Origin: Mytilus galloprovincialis
Lineage: Eukaryota; Mollusca; Bivalvia; Mytilida; Mytilidae
Assembly: GCF_965363235.1 (NCBI RefSeq)
Contig: NC_134846.1
Location: 30,576,218-30,640,217, forward strand
Direction: 5' to 3'
Length of the DNA: 64,000 nucleotides
In this document: positions 22,557 through 44,984 of the stretch, in pieces
How the letters are laid out: every line of letters begins with the position of its first letter
Numbering within the stretch: position 1 is the first letter of the stretch
Notes under the pieces: model-generated
The model's database searches: none
Told to the model about the DNA's origin: nothing
What the model saw: only the letters and a program-made list of their open reading frames with translations
Position numbers and translations under genes: made by a program

Positions 22557-23580
22557 TTAGAGGATAACTTCAAGCCAAAAGTTAAATAATCAGCACAAAA
22601 AAAAACATTTCCTTTATATTTTGAAAAAAAGTTCAATATCAAAATAAAATAATGATATTTCTATGTCTGCCATTTTGAATATTACCGGGCGTACGGATTT
22701 TAAAGACATACGTCTTATACATTGTATCCATTAGTCGCATCAAAGAAAGGTTCCTGCACATTTTAATGATAGAAGCAAAACGTCAAAATACATTTCAATC
22801 ACCTTCCCTAAAAAAATAAGCTTATGTTAGTACAATGTTAGCCGTGTTGGATTTTACCGGAAGTAGGGGTTTTAAAGACATGTCATCTATATAATATATC
22901 TAAAAGTAGTACTTAACAAAGATGTGTACCAAATATTATTATAGCAGCATGATAAAAAAAAAAACTTTTCACACACTAGTCTCTGATATTTGGCTGATTC
23001 AAGAATGATATCCGCCATTTTGGATTTTATCGGAAGTGAGACATTTTTTTTCAAATGCCTCCCTATCTGAAATAAAAGAGTTGTAGTTTAGGAAGGTCTA
23101 TGCCAAATTTCATACTTGTAGCAGTATGTGCACAATTTTTCACAAAGCTGTCGTACTATATGACAATCGGTCCTTCTCGGCGTTTGTAATAACTTTCCCA
23201 TTTTACTAAAGAGTGGAATCAAGTTTTACTCAATTTAAAAAAATCCTTTATCAAGCAAACATAAATGCATACATACTGTGATCAAATGAAAAACATATAT
23301 AATTGATATATTTTATCAATATTGTTCAACTAATATAATTAGAAAAAAGCTATGATACAAAATAACGTGCAAAATATGTTCCTAATTTGCATTTACTTAT
23401 CCTTTTGAAAAAACACTTATAAACCAAAATTAATATTATGCATTGGTATATTTGATAGGATTAAAATGGATTATCGAAAATGTAATCAATATGTATCCTC
23501 AATGTTAATCGTTTGTGATCAATTTTTCATCTATTGTTTCGTGTCTTTTTTCTAAACTTACTAGACATATATTAATCACA

Positions 23581-35679
<12,099 letters not shown>

Positions 35680-35871
35680 ACTTCCAGATAATAAGAGTAC
35701 AGACTATGTATCACAAACAATCAAATGCAGTAATTAAGTTAGCAATGTATAAAAACATGTTATTCCATTGGGACAAGTCCTCATTACGTTACAAATTATG
35801 TCAAAATGTAGTAATAGATGTGCAATAATATATTTTTCTCTGAATTATCCATTTGTATTATTCAGAGGTTT

Positions 35872-36070
35872 GTGCAAAATTTTGTTGGCGAAGTTTATTA
35901 GGGTTGTGATGCTTTCACAAACTATTGAGCGTAATCATTCCAGAACTATGCGTCTTACTAAACAAGAAGCGAATGTTAAGTTGTTGACAAATCTACTCCA
36001 ACATCTGCTGACCAGACATCCAAAGTATCAAGAAAAGAGACAGGAATATATCATGATTAAACCCATGTGA
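35872..36070 (+). other. Unidentified coding-like segment, possible last exon
   Basis: After TTGTATTATTCAG (ends about 35865) an open frame runs to TGA 36068-36070. It includes VVMLSQTIERNHSRTMRLTK, then QEANVKLLTNLLQHLLTRHP and KYQEKRQEYIMIKPM. Base and codon use are less AT-rich than the surroundings and the residue mix is protein-like (charged, amphipathic). It lies 200 bases past the stop of the SRM-like gene, in a different phase from that gene's exon 7, so it does not extend that protein directly. I do not recognise it. It could be a terminal exon of another transcript, a relic, or chance. Confidence 0.25.
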
Positions 36071-36269
36071 AAAAAAACACTCAGACTATTTAATTTGATT
36101 TTAATGTTAAAAAACAAATATTTAAAAAAACACACAAAAAAAAACAAACAAAATGTATCACTGTAAATATTATGTCCACTTTTTTAATAATATTTTTTGT
36201 ATGTATATTTTATTTAGAAATAATTCGTTTATATGACTATATGTATATACTGCAAAAAGTACAACTTTG

Positions 36270-36425
36270 GTAAGATATACCAAATTGTAATGTTATATAT
36301 GGAGAAGATTAATAAGTATCTGTTCATTAGACCTTTTACGGTTTTAAAACGACGCTTAATAATGTTATATGTGGAGAAAATGAATAAGTATCTGTTTATT
36401 ACACCTTATACGGTTTTTAAATTTT
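36270..36425 (+). repeat. Two-copy tandem repeat, about 70-base unit
   Basis: TAATGTTATATATGGAGAAG ... TAAGTATCTGTTCATTAGAC ... ACGGTTTT is repeated as TAATGTTATATGTGGAGAAA ... TAAGTATCTGTTTATTACAC ... ACGGTTTT. Confidence 0.8.
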
Positions 36426-36565
36426 GGATCCTCAATGCTCTTCAACTTTGTACTTGTTTGGCTTTATAAATATTTTGATATGAGCGTCACTGATGAGTCT
36501 TATGTAGACGAAACGCGCGTCTGGCGTACTAAATTATAATCCTGGTACCTTTGATAACTATTTAA
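36420..36565 (+). repeat. Dispersed repeat, family B, short plus-strand copy
   Basis: TTTTGGATCCTCAATGCTCT, GAGCGTCACTGATGAGTCTT, GACGAAACGCGCGTCTGGCG and ATAATCCTGGTACC are in order. AAACGACGCTTAATAAT occurs on both sides (about 36347 and 36565). Confidence 0.85.
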
Positions 36566-36727
36566 ACGACGCTTAATAATTAAAGTTTTACCTGATTTGT
36601 TTACACAGAGGTATACACATAAACGATCCGTTAAGTTTATTTTACCGAATAGACGTAACCAGGTTCAAAGCTTTCAAGTGAAACATTTAAATGACGAAAG
36701 AAAGAAAAAAAACTATTCGAACTTAAT

Positions 36728-37267
36728 ATGTCTTTGTCAATTGCTTCAATAAACGTAAATGGTTTACGAAACAATAAAAAACGAGATATGATTTTTAATT
36801 GGTTAGTTTAAAAAAGTTTGATATCATTTGTCTTCAAGAAACACATTGTTCTAAATCTGATATTGATAAATGGGGTAATGACTGGAAAAAATTTGGAGGC
36901 GGTGAATCAGTTTGGAATTGCGGAACTTCTGATTCAAGGGGAGTGGAATTCCTTTTGAAAAAGAAATTTTCCGAAAATGTAACTTTTATTTATCACGATG
37001 AAAACGGAAGATGTCAAATGTCTGACATAAAAAGAGACAATGCTGTATATCATATTGCTAATGTATATACACCGAACAACGGTTCCGATAGAAAGACTTT
37101 TTACAGAAATTTGCGTAACTTAAATAAAATGTATGACGATGATAGCGTTGAACACTACACCGTATTATTAGGAGACTTTAATTGTACTTTATACAAAAAA
37201 AAAACTAGACAGAATGCCATCACATCAAAAAAAAAAAATGACGTCGGTACTATTGAATTAAAAAATC
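36728..37267 (+). mobile_element. Tx1/L1-type LINE, endonuclease domain (5' part of ORF2)
   Basis: ORF2 begins at ATG 36728 (MSLSIASINVNGLRNNKKRD). A stop and a frame change near 36800 follow, then an open run 36799-37281 with IICLQETHCSKSDIDKWGND, SRGVEFLL, YHIANVYTPNNGSDRKTFYR and LLGDFNCTL. These are the APE-type endonuclease residues (Asn of NVNG, Glu of QETH, Asp/Asn of GDFN) that nick target DNA for reverse transcription. The domain is interrupted at about 37268 by another repeat and resumes at 37531. Confidence 0.85.
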
Positions 37268-37530
37268 TTTATATACATTAACAATATGACGTGTCACGGT
37301 ACTTATCTATCCCAAATTGTTGTATTTGGTTTTGATGTTATATTTATTATTCTCATAGGATTTTGTCTAATGCTTAGTCCGTTTCTGTGTGTGTTACATT
37401 TTAATGTTGTGTCGTTGTTTTCCTCTTATATTTAATGCGTTTCCCTCAGTTTTAGTTTGTTACCCCGATTTTGTTTTTTGTCCATGGATTTATGAGTTTT
37501 GAACAGCGGTATACTACTGTTGCCTTTATT
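37268..37530 (+). repeat. Repeat inserted into the LINE endonuclease
   Basis: About 263 bases (GTGTCACGGTACTTATCTAT ... TGAACAGCGGTATACTACTG) split the endonuclease frame. Similar short sequences flank it: CTTTATATA on the left and CTTTATTTA on the right, a possible imperfect target duplication. It has no coding content. Confidence 0.65.
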
Positions 37531-37690
37531 TATTGAGATATGAATTAGATGATGTATGGAGATCTCGATTTCCAGATACAAAACGTTATCTCGTATCGAA
37601 GTCTCGTATTGATTTTATTTTCTGCAGCAAATCTTTGAATAGTAAAATATTTAACACTCGTATATCTCATTTCCCATTTAGTGATCACGA
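37531..37690 (+). mobile_element. LINE endonuclease, C-terminal end
   Basis: The frame reads YELDDVWRSRFPDTKRYLVS, KSRIDFIFCSKSLN and ISHFPFSDHEIVT. SDHE holds the last catalytic histidine of APE-type endonucleases. It continues the domain left at 37267. Confidence 0.85.
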
Positions 37691-37803
37691 AATAGTTACA
37701 TAAAAAATTAATTAGATGGTATAGAAACATAGTTACATCAAAAATTAATTAGATGGTATAGAAACATAGTTACATCAAAAATTAATTAGATGGTATAGAA
37801 AGA
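37685..37803. repeat. Three-copy tandem repeat, about 41-base unit
   Basis: AAATTAATTAGATGGTATAG with AAACATAGTTACATCA is repeated three times. It arose from the LINE segment just after the SDHE block, whose GTTACAT is the start of the unit. Confidence 0.9.
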
Positions 37804-37824
37804 GGGTCGGGTATGTGGATTAAC

Positions 37825-38325
37825 ATTTTTGGATTCGAGCGTCACTGATGAGTCTTTTTTAGACGAAACGCGCGTCTGGCGTATATATAAAATTAAGTTC
37901 TGGTATCTATGATGAGTTTATTTACAACCAATGGGTCGATGCCACTGCTGGTAGAGATTTATTTCCCCGAGGGTATCACAAGCCCAGTAGTCAGCACTAT
38001 TGTGCTGACATGAATTATCATTGATATTGTTATATTTATAAATTAACTGTTTACAAAATTTAGAATTTTTTGAAATACTAAGGCTTTTCTACCTCAGGCA
38101 TAGATTACCTTAGCTGTATTTGGCAACACTTTTAGGAATTTTGGGTCTCAATGCTCCTCAACTTCGTACTTTATTTGGCTTTTGTTTTGTTTTGTTTTTT
38201 TGTTGTTTTTTTTTTTTTGTTTTAACTTTTTTTGGATTCGAGCGTCACTGATGAGTCTTTTGTAGACGAAACGCGCGTCTGGCGTATATATATAAAATTT
38301 AGTCCTGGTATCTATGATGAGTTTA
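37825..38325 (+). repeat. Family B satellite-like unit (about 399 bases) plus partial second unit
   Basis: GGATTCGAGCGTCACTGATG starts near 37831 and again near 38230, giving a period of about 399 bases. The first unit contains GACGAAACGCGCGTCTGGCG, TATCTATGATGAGTTTATTT, CCCCGAGGGTATCACAAGCC and GCTTTTCTACCTCAGGCATA. The second stops after TATCTATGATGAGTTTATTA, where LINE sequence resumes. This is the reference copy for family B in this window. Confidence 0.85.
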
Positions 38326-39549
38326 TTATCAATTTAAATACAATTAAATCTGAACAGTTTTCAAATGCCTTTAAAATATTTTTGGAAGGATGGAAAAATA
38401 GTAAAGACAAATATAATGATATACAAGAATGGTGGGATATTGCCAAAAGTAAAATAAAATTTCTAACAATTGATGTTAGTAAAACACTAAATCGAGTATA
38501 TAATAACAATCACATTAAAAAACTTGAAAAACGACCTGAAGCATTAAAATTAGTAGAAGAAAAAAACAAGTATCACCAATTCTAGAATAACCGAAATTGA
38601 AAGCGAAATTAAGAATATTTATGGCCAAAACAAGTTATGGAATCGTATAAAAACAAAAACGGGTGAGCATATATATGATATTGATTTAATATTAAAAGAA
38701 GAAGTACAATTTTATTCCACACTTTTTACTTCTGAAGGGTGGGACAAACATAGCGGTGAAAAGCTTTGCCAATTTATTGAAAATAAGGTAAATTCGGACG
38801 ATAAGGAGATGCTTGAAAGTATTATAAATATGGAAGAATAAGAAAAAGTGCTCAAAGATCTCAAGACTAACAAATCGCCAGGTGAGGATGACATTATATC
38901 TGAATTTTACTTTTTATATTGAGATATACATTTGTAATAAAAAATGATTTTTTCACACTCCTTCAAGAAATATTTGATAAAAATGCCTTAAGTAAATCAC
39001 AACATAAAGGGGTTCTTACGTTATTACATAAGGGTGGTGAAAGAGAAAATATTAAAAACTTGAGACCTCTTAAATTACTTAACACCGCTTATACCATCAA
39101 AGCAAAACTTCTTGCAATAAGACTGAAAAAAGTCTTACCAAAAATAATACATCCAGATCAAAAAGGATTTGTTGAAGGAAGAAACACTAGTATGCTAACA
39201 GATTAATTCAAGATATAATAGACTATATTGACAACGAAGACGAAGATGGAATAATAATATTTCTTGATCAACAAAAAGCCTTTGAAAGAGTTGAATGGGA
39301 TTGGGTGGATTTTGTATTAGAAAAGTTTAATTTGCTTGTATAAAAACAAATGGACATGTTTCAAAATATTTTTCGATAACACGTTGCCAGACAGGGCTGT
39401 CCAATAGCACCCGTTATATTCATTTTGCAAGCAGAACCAATGGCATGTACAATACGAGGTAACAAGGAAATTGAAAGGATTCAAATACCTGGTTAAGTGG
39501 GGGTTAAAAGTTTAGAAACTAAATTATGCATGTTTGCTGATGACACTCA
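38326..39549 (+). mobile_element. LINE, linker and reverse transcriptase (N-terminal half)
   Basis: Frames show IFLEGWKNSKDKYNDIQEWW (linker), SKSQHKGVLTLLHKGGEREN, IKNLRPLKLLNTAYTIKAKL and IIHPDQKGFVEGRNTS, all RT fingers motifs of Tx1/L1 LINEs. Frame-shifted pieces follow with IIIFLDQQKAFERVEW (palm motif A), RQGCPIAPVIF and, at about 39526-39546, MFADDTQ (the F/YADD catalytic box). Several stops and frame changes lie between them. The RT is split just after FADD by the element at 39550. Confidence 0.85.
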
Positions 39550-40650
39550 GCATGCTCAGCTTTTTAACACAAGAGTGCACACACTGAAATGTCTCGCCTT
39601 CTTTACTAATCATTGATATTATGTTGATAGTCCTAAGTATAAAGCTTGATTACAACTGTCACATAAACTTAACATTAACCAAGATAGCTAAACAAAGACC
39701 AATGAACCATGAAAATGAGGTCAAGGTCAGATGAACAATGCCAGGCAGACATGTACAGCTCACAAAGCTTACATACAACAAATATAGTTGACCTATTACT
39801 TATAGTTTAAGAAAAATAGACCAAAACACAAAAACTTAACACTGTGCAATGAACCGTGCAATTGAGGTCATGGTCAAATAAAACCTGCGGGACTAACATA
39901 TAGATCATAATATATTTCCATACACCAAATGTAGTTGACCTTTGGCATATAATATTAGATAAAAAGACCAAACCTTAAAAACTTAACTTTGACCACTGAA
40001 CAATGAAAATGAGGTCAAGGTCAGATGACATCTGCCTGCTAGACATGTACACCTTCCAACCATCCCATACAACAAATATAGTAGACCTATTGCATAAAGT
40101 ATGAGAAAAACAGACCAAAACACTAAACTTAACTATAACCACTGAACCATGAAAATGAGGTCAAGGTCAAATGACACCTGCCAGTTGGACATGTACACCT
40201 TACAGTCCTTCCATACACCAAATATACTAGCCCCATTACTTATAGTATCTGAGATATGGACTTGACCTCCAAAACTTAACCTTGTTCACTGATCCATGAA
40301 ATGAGGTCGAGGTCAAGTGAAAACTGTCTGACGGACATGAGGACCTTGCAAGGTACGCACATACCAAATATAGTTATCCTATTACTTATAATAAGAGAGA
40401 ATTCAACATTACAAAAATTTTGAACTTTTTTTTCAAGTGGTCACTGAACCATGAAAATGAGGTCATGGACATTGGACATGTGACTGACGGAAACTTCGTA
40501 ACATGAGGCATCTATATACAAAGTATGAAGCATCCAGGTCTTTCACCTTCTAAAATATAAACCTTTTAAGAAGTTAGCTAACGCCGCCGCCTCCGCCGAA
40601 TCACTATCCCTATGTCGAGCTTTCTGCAACAAAAGTTGCAGGCTCGACAA
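39550..40650 (+). mobile_element. Tandem-repeat-bearing element (pearl/Helentron-like) inserted in the LINE RT
   Basis: A core of about six units with a period near 146 bases is marked by GAAAATGAGGTCAAGGTC-like blocks at about 39711, 39858, 40005, 40151, 40293 and 40452. It is flanked by a unique 5' part (TGTCTCGCCTTCTTTACTAA) and a 3' part ending in a near-perfect hairpin (40613-40649; TGTCGAGC...TGCAAC AAAA GTTGCA...GCTCGACA). A tandem core between unique ends with a terminal hairpin fits bivalve pearl-type nonautonomous elements, which others relate to Helitrons. No coding capacity is seen. LINE RT resumes right after it. Confidence 0.75.
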
Positions 40651-42300
40651 AAAATGAGAAATAAGTAGAAAAATCTTTTGATGTCCTAACGCTATATGAA
40701 AAAGCTTCGGGATCTAAAATTAATTTTGATAAAACCAAAGGTTTACTTATAGGATCTCTTAAAAGGAAAAATATAAAATTTAATAAAATTAAATGGATTA
40801 TAGGTCTGAGTAAATCACGGATATATGAAATTGATAATGATGCTATATGGCAAAGTATAATAGAAAAGATTAAAAACTGTGTCCACGTTTGGAAAAAGCA
40901 GGAAACTTTCATCTAGTGTTAAAACCTTAATAGTAAAAAAAATCATAGTGCCTATGTGTAGTTATGGAATTGAAATGCGGGGAATTCTTGAAAAATATTC
41001 AAAAGAAATAAACAATATTATTTGGAAATTTATATGGGATGGGAAAGTTAACCAAATATAAAGACAAGTTTGTTTTCTTGATATAACAAAGGGCGGAATG
41101 GGCATGATTAGTATAGACTTATTCATTAGAAGTAAACAAATAAAGTCTCTTTATCGCATTCTTCATGAACCGTTATAAAGCTGGAATGCGATTGGCAAGT
41201 ATTGGCTTCGACAATTTGACAACAAGTATAATGATCAGTATTTTTTATGTAAATGTTCAAATATTAAAGGACTAAATCTTAAAAATATTCCTTTATTTTA
41301 TCAGAAAATGATTTATACATGGTCTAATAAGAACGAGGAACTTAATATGAGATTATTTGTTAATTAAAAAATTTCATTTCAAAATAAGCCATTGTTTGTT
41401 TTTTTTTTTCTTTTCTAAAAAGTAACATGAAATATATCAAAGACATATGGAATGAAGAAACCAACAAATATTACAGTTGTTGTTCTATATTTGAAAAACG
41501 TGTAGATAAAGGAACGTTCAAACTGTATATCGGAATTTTCAAGAGTTAAAAGTTCCAATTCCAATCGACTTCTTACAAATTTTAGAAATTGATAATGAAA
41601 TTAATGAAAAAAAATCCATAGAATTGAAACTTTCTAATGAAATGGTTATATTAGACAGAAATGGAAAAAGAAATCAAATCTAAAGAATTAAAACTCAAAT
41701 ATAGTCGAGACATATTAGCAGATTAATAAGAATATATATCCAAAATGTCAACTTAAATGGCAAGAATTTTAAGGCCACGAAATTAATTGGAAAATAGTAT
41801 GGGGCAATATGAAAAAAGTTAATATCACCAATAAAATGAAAGAATTTCAATGGAAATGCATTCACAATATCTTATATACGGAAAGTAGACTTAAAAAATG
41901 CAATTGTCAAACGGAAAATGTCATATTTGCCAAACTGCTTACAATACTGAAAATTTGCAACATTCATTTTTCGATTGTAATACAACAAAATTAATCATTA
42001 GTAAAATCAAAGATATTTGCACATTATGGATGATGAAAATTTAACTCATTTTATGCTTTTGGGAGATAGCAGTGGTCAATCAAACCAAACTTTACTTGTA
42101 AATCTCTTTTTTATTTTGACAAAATGGTCCTTATGGAAAATAAGAAACAAAATCAAATATGATGGGATAAAATGTCATCTACATATATTTTGAATCTTTA
42201 GAAATCATACATAACACATCTGAAATCTGTACCCTATTATTTATCGAATAATACATTAGACAAAGAAAAAATAAATACATTAATTAAATTTATATTACAA
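40651..42300 (+). mobile_element. LINE, RT C-terminal half and tail
   Basis: Frames read KSFDVLTLYEKASGSKINFD, KTKGLLIGSL, then after shifts KGGMGMISIDLFIRSKQIKS, YWLRQFDNKYNDQYFL and FQWKCIHNILYTESRLKKC, the RT thumb and C-terminal region typical of Tx1-like ORF2. Many breaks make it inactive. The 3' end is approximate, about 42.2-42.3 kb, with AT-rich sequence and a short two-copy direct repeat at 42390-42465 beyond it. Confidence 0.75.
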
Positions 42301-42899
42301 GTACATACCTTGCAGGATATAACAGTCACGATGTTATGTGGTCTGCTTTTTTATATCTCTTTAATTTATAGTGCTTACGGTAATCCATGTTTTAAAGATG
42401 CACTCGATTATGTTATAATGTTATGTGAATCTTGCTTATAGGTGCACTCGTTTATGTTATAATGTTATATTATTTATTACTAGTATTACATTCTAGAGAG
42501 ATGTTCTTTTTTCATTCATTGTCATATAAAAGAATATAAGTATTATTACATGTGTACTATTTTTTTTTCTGGTAATACAGTGCACCTTTGCAGCCTCCTG
42601 CTTGCCAGAAGGTTGGTTTAAATGTAAACGGGAATCCACAGTTTGCATCCTGGGCAACTGAGGAAATTGTAAACAGGAAATAGTTGGAATAAACAAGTAT
42701 CAATTTAAAAAAAAAAAGTTGTTGACATACATTTAAACATTTCTATGTGATGCTGCTGCGTCAACTGTCCCACTTTATGATGATGCTTAGACACAAATTT
42801 ATTTAATTTTTGTAATATTTTGTATGAGCCAGTCCCAATTGCAAATCATGAGCCTCAATACAGGTGTTTGATTCTGTTTTTTATTTTTGCGTTCCTTTA

Positions 42900-43100
42900 C
42901 TATTTTTTGTACATGATCAGCCCATTAGTTCTCTCGTTTGAATTGTTTTACATATGGTATTTCTGACCTTTTACAGATTGATATGCAGTGTTGGGTTTGT
43001 TCATTTTTAATTGCTAGTCAGTGATATATGTAGTTGCTAACTAGTAACTGGTGGAGAGTTGCCTCATTTCCTATCATACCTGATCTTCTTGTTTTTACAT
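42900..43100 (+). repeat. Dispersed repeat, family A
   Basis: CCCATTAGTTCTCTCGTTTG, AATTGTTTTACAT and GGAGAGTTGCCTCATTTCCT followed by ATCATACCTGATCTTC are in order. Confidence 0.7.
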
Positions 43101-43109
43101 ACATGTATA

Positions 43110-43420
43110 CCTATATGTAATCGAAATTGACAATGAGCATCAGTTAAGAACATAACTTTATTTCATCTTCCAAATAGTAAACTTTTGATTTCTAGGTAGC
43201 AACAACCCAACATATGGAGTACATATCTATATATATATATATATCTCCCAGCTGATTCGATATTTCAGACCTTGCAATACCTTAACATAGGGTTGCTGCT
43301 AACAAGAAAGCCATTGCACCAAGACTTCCAATTGATTAAGTTACCAGTAGTCATCTTTTCAAAGTTTTATGTACGCCATCATGAGAAGTTTCCCAGTAGG
43401 AAAGATGACAACAGAAATAT
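43110..43420 (+). mobile_element. Penelope-like element fragment
   Basis: It shows ATCGAAATTGACAATGAGCA, GGAGTACATATCT...ATCTCCCAGCTGATTCGATA (compare GVYISQLIRYS), GGGTTGCTGCTAACAAGAAA (GLLLTRK) and TTTTATGTACGCCATCATGA (KFYxxHH). These match in order 18300-18590 of the larger copy. An AT microsatellite (43229-43243) lies inside. Confidence 0.8.
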
Positions 43421-43580
43421 GCCAATTTCCATTACTCCCAGTCCCAACCTGAATTCCTCATGTTGCTCAGTCTTCAGTTTTCTCTGTTGTTTTGTAGACT
43501 GTTGTCTTCTTTTTGCTTTTTGTTATAGTGTTTTTTTGCCTTATGAGTTTCAAAATCCTTATGGTATCTTTCATCTCTCT

Positions 43581-43856
43581 TTAAGGTGGTACCCAACACT
43601 TTCAATAAAATTAATTTGGCTCGTTTAATTTTCATAAAATTTTGTCAAAGTATTTACTTTGAGACTTTAATAAAAATATAAAAATTTTAAAAAATTTGAA
43701 CCAACCGTCTTGTCAGAAAAATTGCACTGGTTATATAGCAATTTGACAAACACCAATTTTGATCATTGAGAAGCTTAATATTTCTTTTACAACACAATTA
43801 AAACGTTTAGCTGACTTTACAGAGTTATCTCCCTGTAGTGTTAGGTACCACCTTAA
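43581..43856. mobile_element. MITE with TTAA target sites
   Basis: It is bounded by TTAA at 43581-43584 and 43853-43856. Inside are terminal inverted repeats GGTGGTACCCAACACT and, on the other strand, GGTGGTACCTAACACT. About 268 bases, noncoding. TTAA duplication suggests a piggyBac-type or Kolobok-type parent. Confidence 0.9.
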
Positions 43857-44819
43857 AAGGCTTAAATAAATCAAACTAATCAACTGAACCACTTTGCAAG
43901 ATATTTTGTGTCGTTGGTTGACAGCTTACTGACAAAGGTAAGGTATTTAATATAATATGGCAGGGGAGACAATCAATTAGCCACGTAATGAAAATTGTCC
44001 ATCTGGTGCATTGAAATTGTTACCATTTATATTAAAAAATAACAACACTTCAAAGTTACTTTAGAATCATAATGTATTTGTTCATTACAATGTTTTCAAT
44101 ATCACATTTACTATCGTATAGTTATGTTATTAATGTACAAATGTTACATACATATTTTACAAAGCAATTTACATCTGTAGCTATTTATAATATATTAAAA
44201 GATAAATGATATCAGCTTAAGGTTAAAAATGTCCCCTTCACTTTTTATATTGCATGGTCAAGCTAAGTGATAGAAAAGGTCAAGCTAAGCTTATGAAAAA
44301 TTTTAGTCAACATCTGTATATACTTCTGGAAATCATCAGTTAAAAGCAAAACCATTCATGTGTAAACCAGTTTTCTTGAAAGTGGTCAGTTTAACATAAT
44401 TTTTTCAAGGTGCTTCTAAAAAAAGGGATTTGTTGACAACAAATTGTTCATGATGAACTCAGTACATCTATAAAGGTAAAGTCCTTTTGACTTATATTCT
44501 GTGCTTGTAAACCTGAACCATTCATGTGCTGACCAAATGCCTAACAATCAATCAGTCAGTCAAACTCCATCCAGTGTAAAAAACACAATAACGGGTGTTA
44601 AAATCACTATCAATTCAGTAAAAATTCTGTGGATACCAATTTTTAGGGATTGAGGAAAAATTGAATTTTTATGGATATCTAATTTTGTGATTTTTCCATA
44701 GTCTGCATACAAGCCATTAGAAAAATTGTACCTCATAGAACATTTAAATCCACAAAATTTGGTATTCAAAGAGATATAATGAATCCAACCGTAGCTTAAT
44801 AGAGATGCATATAGAAACA

Positions 44820-44970
44820 TAGGCGGATCCGGGGGGCCAAACCCCCCCCCCTTTTTCGTGTGAAAAATTTGGTTGATTATATAGGGAATCGCTGAAGCAT
44901 CATAACTGGAGCGGGCCCCCCCTTAGGTCAGTCAGCGGGCCCCCCTTTTGAAAAGTTCTGGATCCGCCAC
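44820..44970. mobile_element. Short MITE-like element with GGCGGATCC ends
   Basis: The inverted ends GGCGGATCC (44822-44830) and GGATCCGCC (44960-44968) enclose G- and C-runs (CCCCCCCCCC near 44846) in an otherwise AT-rich region. Noncoding. Confidence 0.75.
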
Positions 44971-44984
44971 TGAGAAAGTTACAA

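Larger units (their letters stand above)
19140..23165. mobile_element. 4-kb imperfect palindrome of a decayed mobile element
   Basis: The outer parts (19140-19700 and 22570-23165) are inverted copies: GGCATAGACCTTCCTTAACT at 19212 against AGGAAGGTCTATGCC at 23091, and AGGTTCCTGCACA-type blocks at both ends. The inner parts are inverted copies too, folding at a short loop near 20702-20735 (CATCCAAGACTTCATCCACT at 20657 against AGTGGATGTAGTCTCGGATG at 20763). Each arm carries the same gene remnant pointing outwards. Each outer arm also holds several copies of a CTTCCGGTNANATTCAAAATGG-like motif at 150-170 base spacing. The right arm is longer because of a family A copy and a minisatellite (22050-22560). 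It is a head-to-head inverted duplication with many breaks. Confidence 0.75.

Noticed and set aside
19140-23165. Autonomous DNA transposon with 0.55-kb terminal inverted repeats
   Set aside because: The interior is itself mirrored, so the ends are arms of one palindrome and not termini around a single gene.
23515-23580. Upstream in-frame ATG as the start of the SRM-like protein
   Set aside because: It would add 22 residues with no family counterpart; the ATG at 23581 gives the normal N-terminal length. Not excluded.
44560-44820. 86-residue minus-strand ORF as a small gene
   Set aside because: The composition is AT-driven, there is no domain or splice context, and it ends in the MITE; probably repeat-derived.
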